Positions 53,621 to 62,800 of a DNA stretch of 64,000 bases are shown here, in pieces (the stretch's first letter is position 1; every line of letters starts with the position of its first letter). The notes beneath the pieces are model-generated. The model ran no database searches and was not told where the DNA came from. It saw only the letters and a program-made list of their open reading frames with translations. Position numbers and translations under genes: made by a program. The stretch comes from Candidatus Omnitrophota bacterium. GTDB taxonomy: Bacteria > Hinthialibacterota > Hinthialibacteria > Hinthialibacterales > Hinthialibacteraceae. The DNA lies in contig QZKN01000181.1 of assembly GCA_003598175.1 (NCBI GenBank), positions 62,001-126,000 of the forward strand, written 5' to 3'.

Positions 53621-56600
53621 ATGAATACTAGAAAATCCTTGCTGATTGCAGTTTTCGTTCTTTCCTGCATTGGTTATTTTATCGACCAGGATCAAGTTTT
53701 CGCGCAGCGGGAAGCGAGCGGGGATGCGATTCCGAATATCTCCATCGATCGCAATGAAATCAAAACGGAGCGAGGCGAAAAAACGCTTTCCATTACGATT
53801 CCGTTGCAAAATCTGGAAGATCAACAGGTGGTGGGTGACCTGAAAGTATCTCTGCTGGATGGGAACTACCGTTCCCTGGCCAAAGTGGAAAAGAAAGTGT
53901 TTTTGTTGAACGGGAAACAGGAAGAAACCATTGCGCTGCCGGTCAGCGCGGGAAGCCTGAATATGCAGGAATGCGTTCTGCGCATCGATTTTATGGAGCA
54001 TATTTGGCTGAAGCGTTTTTTGGAAAGCAAAAACGATCAGGAACTGCACGTGGTCGGGCAAAACCGTTGGATCAGCGGCAGCCGGGTGGCCTTGCGGGTG
54101 GTGGTCTCGCAAAGCATTGGTGGAGAAGCGATCGCCAATGCGCAAATCCGAATATCAGCGACTACCCAGAATTCGGCGGAAACGATTTTACTGGCGCAGG
54201 CGAACTCGGATGCGAATGGAACTGCTGATCTTACTTTCGACGTGCCGGATTCCCTATCCGGCCAATGCGCGATCAGCGTAGCGGTCGAATCCGAATTCGG
54301 CTCGGATACGTTGCAATCCTCCGTCAACGTCACGACAGGGACAAAGATTCTTTTGACCACCGACAAACCGGTATATCAGCCCAACCAGTTGATCCGAATT
54401 CGCGCGCTGGCGGCGCACAAGGCGACCGACGCGCCGATTGCGGATCGCCAGATCACGCTTGAAGCCTATGACGGCAAGGGAAACAAGGTTTTCAAGCAAA
54501 TCGAAACCACCTCTGAATTCGGTATCGCTTCCGCCGATTTTCAACTCGCGGATGAGGTGAATCAGGGCGATTACAAAATCAAGGCGATCATGGACGAGGA
54601 TGTCAGCGAAAAGACGGTGAACGTGTTTGAATATGTGTTGCCCAAATTTAAAGTCACGATCGAAAACGAGAAAAAATTTTATGCGCCCGGTGAGGAAGTG
54701 AAGGGGCATGTGGAAGCGCGGTACTTCTTCGGCAAGGCGGTGGAGAAGGCTAAGGTCAAGATCGTCGCCAATTGTTTCGATGTTGGATTCAACGAATTTG
54801 CAACGGTCGAAAAAACGGCGGATGCAGAGGGAAAATGCGACTATGCGTTCACCATCCCCGAGCATCTCGTCGGCCAGCCGTTATTCAAAGGCAACACCAT
54901 CGTGCAGATGGACGTGCGAGTATTGGACACGGCGGATCATGAAGAGCAGAAATATCACACATTTCACGTTGCGACCGATCCCATACAAGTCGACGTGGTT
55001 CCGGAAAGCGGATCACTGGTCGACGGCGTCGAAAACGAGGTGTATCTCGTCGCCTCCCGTCCCGACGGCAGCGTGGCAAAACCGAAACTGGCGGTCAGTT
55101 CGAAATATCTTGATAAGGATGTCGATTTGACTTGCGATGAGAATGGAATCGCGACAGTTACACTCAAGCCGAATCCCTCCGCGCCGGCTCATCCCGATTT
55201 GCCGATAGTACGAATCGTTGCGGACGATGAAGGGAAGACTTTCACCATCGATAAAGAGTTACCGCAGAGTTCGGATTTGGAACGCATTCTCCTGCGGCCG
55301 GATAAGGGCGTTTATACCGTCGGCCATACAATGCAATTGATGATTCTCTCGCCGTTGCGGAACGAAACCGTTTTTCTTGACGTAATCAAGAATGATCAGA
55401 CCGTTCTGACGCGCACGATTCGCCTGCGCGACGGACAATCCTCGCTTTCCTTGCCGCTGGATAATCTTCTTGCCGGAACGTTGGCGTTGAATGCTTATAT
55501 CATTCGCTCCGACGGCAACATGATACGCGACACGCGGCAGGTGATTGTCACCCGCAGCGACGATTTGCAGATCGAGATCACGCCGAATCAGCTGCAATAC
55601 GCTCCGGGTGAACCGGCGACGCTGCAAATTGCCGTTCGCGGCGGCGACGGACAGCCGGTGCGCGCCGCTCTCGGCCTGCATGTGGTCGATGAGAGTGTGT
55701 ATGCGTTATCGGAAAAGGAGCCAGGTCTGGCGAAGGTCTTTTTTGCCATCGAGCGGGAGCTGCTGGAGCCGAAAGTGGAGATTCACGGGTACCAGCTGGA
55801 TCAAGTGGTGCGACTCTCAACAAAACAATATGAAGAAAATGCGACATTGTCGAAAACGCTCCTGTCCAAACTGGACGCGAAATCCGAATTTACACTGAAT
55901 CTGGACACGCTATCGGAAAAACGTGAGAAAGTGCAACGTGAACTGGAGCAAATTCGCGCGGTTCTCGGCAATCAAACGTTGGCGGTCAATCCCGCGATTC
56001 CCCGTAGCGTGGAGGAAGCGCTGCTTTCCATCGGCGCCGATCCGAGCAGCCTGCCTTTGCGCGATCCGTGGGGGAACGCATACGAGATCGTCATGGCGGA
56101 AAACAACGTCATGCTCATCAGTATGGGACGGGATGGAAAGACCGGAACAATGGATGATATCGAGATTCCTAATTATGTGTATGGATTACGTTTTAAAGAT
56201 TTTCAAGGAGGATTTGTCAATTTTCAACCGGTCGAGAATAGAACTCAGACAGGAAACACTGTTGTCGTGGATGCAAGTTTAATGAATCCGGCGGGCCAAA
56301 TCAATTTTTTGTTTTTTGATAATAGCAAACATAATTCGAATTGGTTTTACGCCGAACCACAGCAACCGGCCATGCGAAGGTTGGGGATAGGTGGAATGGA
56401 TGAATTTCGCCGAGTTCCCATGATGGTTAGAGCAAGAGGCGTGCGTGGGGAAGATCTCGCATTTGGGAAAAAGGGAGTGGGAGTAATTGAAGAGAAACTT
56501 GCCGAGGCGGAATGGGCAGGTCAAGGAATTGTCGGGGGAGGAATGATGGGGGGAATGGGGATGATGGCCAATGGTCCCGAATCAGGAAAAATGGGGGATA

Positions 56601-59251
56601 TGGGAGGCATGGGGGGAATGGGAATGATGGGGGGAATGGGGGCGATGCCGGGACAACCGCCAATGCCGGGTAAGCCGAAGGATGTCAAAGCGACATTTAA
56701 TGTCAATGGCGTTAATGATACAGTAATGTCATTAGGTATTCCAACCGATGATTTTCAGGTATTAAGCGAAGCGCAAAGTGCGCCGGAAACCAGATTATTC
56801 TATAATAGTATTAGAAATGATAGTAGTGAACCAACGAATAAATCCAGTGTAATGGGCAGATCGGTAATCGCTAACATCGAAACGTATGATTTTAACCATT
56901 TAACTCCGACTCGCTCGCATGAAAAAATTGATCAAGACATTAATCTTGATGAATACACGCAGCTGGCTTCAAAAGAACCTTTGATGATTGGCGGATTGCT
57001 TGACAAAAAAGAGGTGGAACGGGCTGCGAAAGAAGCATTGAAGGATCTGAAACTCGAGGTGGACGTCATCACACAGGCAATCGAAAAAGAATTAAAACCG
57101 GCTGAACCTCAAGCAACAGGTCTTGCGGCAAAAAAAGCGGAAGAACGAGCGGTGCGCGTGCGGCGCTTTTTCCCGGAAACACTGTTTTACACGCCGGAAG
57201 TGATTACCAACAACAACGGCGTGATTGCGCTGAACCTGCCGGCGGCGGATTCAATCACAATCTGGCGCATGTCGGCAATGGCGAATACGAAAAACGGGGC
57301 GATCGGCGACGCCACCGCGGCGATGAAGGTATTCAAGCCTTTTTTTATCGATTTGGACCTGCCAATTGCTTTGATTCAAAACGATGAAGTGACCATCCCC
57401 GTCGCGGTTTACAACTACCTGGCCAAACCACAGGAGGTGGAGGTATCGCTGGAGCAGGCGCCGTGGTTCGAACTGTTGGAAGGGGATTTTAAGCGCCATG
57501 TTCAAATCGCTGCAAACGAAGTGACGTCGGTTTCTTACCGCATCTGCGCGAAAAGTCTGGGCAAACAGCCGCTGACGGTGTATGGGTGGGGATCGGAAGA
57601 CAGCGACGCCATCGGCCGCGATATCGAGGTGCGCCCGAACGGCGAGGCGCGCTTCATCAACCGCAACGGGCGTTTACGCGGGATGATTTCCGAACAGTTG
57701 ACGTTTCCGGCGGAGCGTATCGCCGGCGCGGACAAACTGTTCGTGAAAATCTATCCCGGCGTCTTCAGCCAGGTGGTGGAAGGATTGGATGCGATACTGC
57801 AAATGCCGTATGGATGCTTCGAGCAGACCAGTTCCACGACGTACCCGAATATTCTGGCGCTGAAATACATGCAGGACACGGATCGCGTCACGCCGGCGAT
57901 TGAAATGAAGGCGCGGGAGTATATCAATCTTGGGTATCAACGATTATTGACGTTTGAAATCGCCGGCGGCGGTTTTCAGGTATTCGGCAGCCCGCCCGCG
58001 ACGCGCATTCTTTCCGCATATGGGTTGATGGAATTTTTGGACATGAACCACGTGTATCCGATCGATCAAAACGTGATCGAGCGAACTAAAAATTGGCTGC
58101 TGGGGCAGATGAACGCCGACGGCAGCTGGGATCCCGATGAGCATTACGCTCATGCGGAAATGTGGCGCAACATTCAGGACAATAAAGTGCTCGCTACCGC
58201 ATACATTGCGTTGGCGCTGGCGAAAAGCGACGCAAAAAGCGCTTTGCAAAAAACGGATGAGTATTTGCGCGCGAATGCGGGGAAAGCGAAAGACGCCTAC
58301 ACGCTGTCCATTCTCTGCAACGCGTTGCTGGCGCTGTCGCCCGAACACGCCACGACGAAACGTTGCGTCAGCCGCCTGGTGGATATGGGAACGCTCGAAG
58401 GCAAGAATATGTATTGGAAATCCGACGCCAGCATGAGTTTCGCGCGCGGCGACAACGCCTCGATCGAAACCACCGCCTGGGCCATCCTCGCCTTGATCGA
58501 CGACGGACGCTTCAGCGCGGAAATGGGCAAGGCGCTGAATTGGCTGATCGAGAAAAAGGATCCGAACGGGACGTGGGGAACCACGCACGGAACGGTTTTG
58601 GCGCTGAAAGCGATGGTGGAATCGCTCGGCAAACGCACGGAAAAGATCGCCGCCGCCGTCGTGATTTCCGTCAACGGCGAAGAAGCGGAGCGAATCAGGA
58701 TCACGCCGGAATATTCCGATATCTTTCGACAAGTGGACGCGACGAAATTTCTTCGGGAAGGCGAAAATCGCGTTGACGTGACGCTGGACGGCGAAGGCAG
58801 TCTGCTTTATCAGGTTGTGGGAAAGTATTTTACTCCGTGGAAAGAGGGGAAACGCAAGGATACACCCGGCGGATTCGACATCAACGTCGAGTACGACCGT
58901 TCCGAATTACGATGTAATGACACCGTCATCTGTCAGGTCAAAGCGAAGAACGTTCGCCGGCAACGGGTGGAGATGGTGATGATCGATGTGGGGATTCCGC
59001 CCGGTTTTCGTGCGGACCAGCCGGCGCTCGACGATTACGTCACAAAAGGCAAAATCGCCAAATTCACCATCATGAGCCGCCAGCTGCTCATCTACATCGA
59101 ATCGATGGAGGGCGGGCAGGAAATTTCACTGGATATTCCGATGAAGGCGACGCTGCCGATGGTTGCAAAAGCGCCGGAATCGAAAGTTTATGAATATTAT
59201 AATCCCGACGTGCAGAAGGTTTCGGTTCCGCAGGAATTGAAAGTGAATTAG
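53621..59251 (+). CDS. Bacterial alpha-2-macroglobulin with thioester and Gly/Met-rich insert
   Basis: An 1876-residue exported protein. A signal peptide (residues ~1-28) is followed by macroglobulin-like beta domains (MG2 around 265-360: TDKPVYQPNQLIRIRALA). A segment near residues 795-850 has LRDPWGNAYEIV, SMGRDGKTGTMDD, resembling GspG-type pseudopilin ends. Around 970-1025 lies a Gly/Met-rich stretch in the bait region. The thioester is CFEQ at Cys1399-Gln1402 (usual bacterial form CLEQ), within PYGCFEQTSSTTYPN. A complement-like alpha/alpha barrel and receptor-type beta domain follow. Such proteins trap invading proteases in the periplasm. AGAGGTG precedes the ATG. No pbpC partner is next to it. 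Confidence 0.92.
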   Translation: MNTRKSLLIAVFVLSCIGYFIDQDQVFAQREASGDAIPNISIDRNEIKTERGEKTLSITIPLQNLEDQQVVGDLKVSLLDGNYRSLAKVEKKVFLLNGKQEETIALPVSAGSLNMQECVLRIDFMEHIWLKRFLESKNDQELHVVGQNRWISGSRVALRVVVSQSIGGEAIANAQIRISATTQNSAETILLAQANSDANGTADLTFDVPDSLSGQCAISVAVESEFGSDTLQSSVNVTTGTKILLTTDKPVYQPNQLIRIRALAAHKATDAPIADRQITLEAYDGKGNKVFKQIETTSEFGIASADFQLADEVNQGDYKIKAIMDEDVSEKTVNVFEYVLPKFKVTIENEKKFYAPGEEVKGHVEARYFFGKAVEKAKVKIVANCFDVGFNEFATVEKTADAEGKCDYAFTIPEHLVGQPLFKGNTIVQMDVRVLDTADHEEQKYHTFHVATDPIQVDVVPESGSLVDGVENEVYLVASRPDGSVAKPKLAVSSKYLDKDVDLTCDENGIATVTLKPNPSAPAHPDLPIVRIVADDEGKTFTIDKELPQSSDLERILLRPDKGVYTVGHTMQLMILSPLRNETVFLDVIKNDQTVLTRTIRLRDGQSSLSLPLDNLLAGTLALNAYIIRSDGNMIRDTRQVIVTRSDDLQIEITPNQLQYAPGEPATLQIAVRGGDGQPVRAALGLHVVDESVYALSEKEPGLAKVFFAIERELLEPKVEIHGYQLDQVVRLSTKQYEENATLSKTLLSKLDAKSEFTLNLDTLSEKREKVQRELEQIRAVLGNQTLAVNPAIPRSVEEALLSIGADPSSLPLRDPWGNAYEIVMAENNVMLISMGRDGKTGTMDDIEIPNYVYGLRFKDFQGGFVNFQPVENRTQTGNTVVVDASLMNPAGQINFLFFDNSKHNSNWFYAEPQQPAMRRLGIGGMDEFRRVPMMVRARGVRGEDLAFGKKGVGVIEEKLAEAEWAGQGIVGGGMMGGMGMMANGPESGKMGDMGGMGGMGMMGGMGAMPGQPPMPGKPKDVKATFNVNGVNDTVMSLGIPTDDFQVLSEAQSAPETRLFYNSIRNDSSEPTNKSSVMGRSVIANIETYDFNHLTPTRSHEKIDQDINLDEYTQLASKEPLMIGGLLDKKEVERAAKEALKDLKLEVDVITQAIEKELKPAEPQATGLAAKKAEERAVRVRRFFPETLFYTPEVITNNNGVIALNLPAADSITIWRMSAMANTKNGAIGDATAAMKVFKPFFIDLDLPIALIQNDEVTIPVAVYNYLAKPQEVEVSLEQAPWFELLEGDFKRHVQIAANEVTSVSYRICAKSLGKQPLTVYGWGSEDSDAIGRDIEVRPNGEARFINRNGRLRGMISEQLTFPAERIAGADKLFVKIYPGVFSQVVEGLDAILQMPYGCFEQTSSTTYPNILALKYMQDTDRVTPAIEMKAREYINLGYQRLLTFEIAGGGFQVFGSPPATRILSAYGLMEFLDMNHVYPIDQNVIERTKNWLLGQMNADGSWDPDEHYAHAEMWRNIQDNKVLATAYIALALAKSDAKSALQKTDEYLRANAGKAKDAYTLSILCNALLALSPEHATTKRCVSRLVDMGTLEGKNMYWKSDASMSFARGDNASIETTAWAILALIDDGRFSAEMGKALNWLIEKKDPNGTWGTTHGTVLALKAMVESLGKRTEKIAAAVVISVNGEEAERIRITPEYSDIFRQVDATKFLREGENRVDVTLDGEGSLLYQVVGKYFTPWKEGKRKDTPGGFDINVEYDRSELRCNDTVICQVKAKNVRRQRVEMVMIDVGIPPGFRADQPALDDYVTKGKIAKFTIMSRQLLIYIESMEGGQEISLDIPMKATLPMVAKAPESKVYEYYNPDVQKVSVPQELKVN

Positions 59252-59810
59252 GGGAAAGGTTTTTATTTTTTTCGTTTCCTGGTATCCGTTGAAAAAAGAA
59301 ATACTATTTTTATATGGATGCAGCCGATTTACGGATCTCTGGTTGCGAATTCGTATTACCATAGAATTAGTCGTATTCTTGCAGTCACGGGATGTTTCGT
59401 ACAAACGAGGATCCCAGAAGGGTTCAAACAACACATACAGGATACCCGCGCACATGCCTCCCTATCCTATTTCTGATTTCGATAATATCCTGAAAAAACG
59501 TAGACAGCAGCGCCATTGCCGCACAATGCGTGGATTCAGGATTGCAGAGAATGAGATGTTATGTTTTTTTACACTCATGTGGATTTTGAAGTGTAAATGC
59601 GTAAAAAATATGGCAAAACCATTTAGTAGGATTGAAAATCACCACCCAATTGTTTTATGATAGACTAAAACTGATTACGCACAAATCTCTCATACCGTTT
59701 TTGGACTATAAAATTTTGTTACAGCTGTACGTCAGTCCTGAAGAGTGCAAGGTGTATTCGTGTTTTTTCGAACCGATCACATTCTTCGACGGTAGAAAGG
59801 ATAAATACCC
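59252..59810. other. Intergenic region without a recognised gene
   Basis: About 560 bases. An open + strand frame at 59289-59660 (123 residues) has no recognisable domain, poor codon character and no clear ribosome-binding site, so I leave it out. The sequence is AT-rich with T runs just after the alpha-2-macroglobulin stop. It should carry the promoter of the RHS gene. No RNA gene seen. Confidence 0.45.
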
Positions 59811-62800
59811 ATGATTGCACAGCGATGGAATCCGATACTTTTTTACGTGATGGTATTTACCGTATTTCCTTTTTTTAACGTACAAGTAAATGGGGATAGC
59901 AGTATGCCCAGTTCAACCAGAATTCCTACGCCGGTTCCTACTATTACCCCTACTCCCCGTCAGGAAAGTGGCAAGGTGACAAGCGGCGACAGTAAGACAG
60001 CGGTGAAAAATCGCGATCCCATCAACATGGCCACGGGCGAATACTTTTTCATTCTGGATTTTCTCAATCTGGGCGGAACGTTTCCACTGAAATTTCAGTT
60101 GTATTATGGCTCGCAGGTTGACGAGAAACGCTTTCCGGATGGTCTGGCGCCCCGATTTGCAGCCAACCATCGCATCACATTGACGCGCGATCAATCGGCC
60201 GCTTTGCCGTCTCCGCAAATCCACATCGAAACCGGCCTGGGAAACGAAATCGGTTTTCATCAAACAAACGGAGAATGGGAAGTGTTTGCCATCGAGCGCA
60301 TTCGTTATCAATTGAAGGAAACGGACGACTATTACTATATGCTCGATCCGATCCGACAGTGGATTTACGTTTTTAAAAAAGTGCGAAATGACGCGGAGAT
60401 TGCCAACGCATTTTTAGTCTATATCGAAGATCGAAACGGGAATCGTCTGCGGTTCGAAAATCCGACCGACGGGTCCCTGGAAAATCGTGGTCCCGACCGT
60501 ATCCACGATGGATGGGGACGGGAATTGCGATTTACCTATCAGAATTATACGTATGAGGATTCCGGCAATCCGACGACGCTTCCCTTTCTGACAAAAATTG
60601 AAGATCAAAACGGACGAACGGTCACGTTGACGTATGAGAGCAATCCAGCGGACAATACGGATGGCATCGTTCTGCGCTCCATCACCGACCCTCTGGGAAA
60701 TACCACTCGTTTTGCCTACTCCGGAAAGGAACGCATTACGTCCAAAACCCTGCCGAACGGGAATGTCCCCTACACCCAGGAATACAACAACAATTACCCG
60801 ACGCATGGAGTGGTGTATACGCAAACCGATGCGTACGGCAATCGAACGACGCTTTTTGCCAATCAATATGAAGCCTATCAGGAAACCAGTCAGTTCACCA
60901 TGACTCTTCCCGACAACACGCGTCGAACGTTCCAACACGACCATCAAACGAGAGTGGTAAGCGAGATCAAGGATGCCAACGCCCAAAGCATCGATTTCCT
61001 CAGCGATTCCGAGCGGGAACAAATCACCGGCGTTGTTGACCGATTGGGCGGAACGACGGCTGTGACCTATCATGAACCAACCGGACTTTTTGCATCGGTT
61101 ACCAACGCGAAGGGGGATAGCAATCGGTACACCTATACGGAGCGGAATCGTACCCTTACCAATATGGAAAATCAGGAACAAGTGCTTTTTACCGTTTATG
61201 ATCTGACGCGAATGGATTACCCCGATGGAACCAACGAACGATTCGCATACACCGACAACGGGAATCCTCAGATCTGGTACGATCTGGCGGGCAATCAGTG
61301 GTTTTATACCTACAACGAGCAGGGGCGGATGCTCACGGAAGTGAATCCGGCGGGAGGCGCCGTCACCTATACCTATCATCCGGATATGACGTTGGCGACT
61401 CGGTATGATTCCGACTTGGGACAGGTTCGATATGAATATGATGTTTATAAACGAGTCACGCGGATCACGAATCCCGATGGTTCCTTCTTGCAATTCACAT
61501 ACGATGGGAACGATCGGATGATCGCAACGACGAATGAGCTGGGACAAACCTATACCTTCACCTATGACGCCAACGGAAACGTCATCGCGGAAACCGATCC
61601 AATCGGAAAACAAACGTTGTACGCATACGATTGGATGGATCGTCTCGTGCAAATCACGGACCGCCTGGGCAACAAAACCACTTTTGCGTATGACGGCATG
61701 GAACGTGTGGCGAGCATCACCAACGCGGCGGGGATTGCCACGAATTATGGCTATGACAATCAGGGACGTTTGAGTCAAATGAGGCAAGGCGATCAAACCT
61801 GGTCCATGAGTTACGATGGGGAAGGCAACTTGATTACAAAAACGTCTCCACTCGGTTCCCGAATTACAATGCAGAGAGATGCGCTGGGATTTGTGACGGC
61901 CTCGACCAATCCCCTTGGCAATACCTATTCGTTTTCACGGGATCGTTTGAACCGGCTGGTCGAAATCACGAATCCCAAATCTCAGACCAACTCGTTTTCG
62001 TATGACAGTCGCGGCCTGTTGACCGGTGTGGAAATTTCGGGAATCGGAAGTGCGGAATTTACGCGCGATGGACTTGGTAACATTACTCATATTACCGATT
62101 TGAATGGGCAACAGTGGACTCTCGGCTATACCTCGATGGGACGATTGAAAAGTATGACGGATCCGCGGGGAAATTATTGGCAGATGAATTATGACAATCG
62201 CGGTCGACGAAACCATATCGATTATCCGGGCGGCGTGACGTTAAATACGACGTATGACATCGTCGGCAATGCCAGCCGTAGCGTCTGGTCGGATGGAACG
62301 GATTTCCGGTATACGTATGACGCATTGGGTCGATTGCTCACGACCGATAACCTGACGTTGGTTCGCGACGCGGAAGGCAATATAACAAGCACAAAATCAA
62401 ACACTTCTTTGTTCCACGCCTCCTACAATCCCGATGGACAACTCGCATCCGTATCGTACAACGACGCCGCATTCACCGTCGCCTATTCCTATGATTCAAC
62501 CACCGGACTGCTCAATCGGATTACGGACAGCCTCACCGGCGCGCAAATCGATTTTACTTACGATCGTGACCGGCAGCTCACGCAGCTGTCCCGTTCGAAT
62601 GGAATCCCTACTCTCTATTCATGGGATGCGGCCGGTCGGCTGGTTCGCATTCAGAGCGGCTCGTTCCTGGATTTGCAGTATACGTGGGACGACGCCGGGA
62701 CGATTACGCAGACATCCGTCGCGTCGCCCATCGATCCCGGATTGGCCCTGCGAAGCCGCAACGATTCGTTTGCGTTCGACTCCTCGTCCCAAATCGATCG

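Noticed and set aside
56530-56680. Possible tandem DNA repeat or CRISPR-like array
   Set aside because: The periodicity comes from Gly and Met codons inside one long reading frame; there are no spacers.
57944-58732. 262-residue minus-strand open frame
   Set aside because: Antisense to the thioester half of the alpha-2-macroglobulin, no recognisable features.
59289-59660. 123-residue + strand open frame after the alpha-2-macroglobulin gene
   Set aside because: No domain, poor codon character and no ribosome-binding site; overlaps other random frames.
60414-61796. 460-residue minus-strand open frame
   Set aside because: Antisense to the YD repeats of the RHS protein; the length reflects the repeat codon bias.
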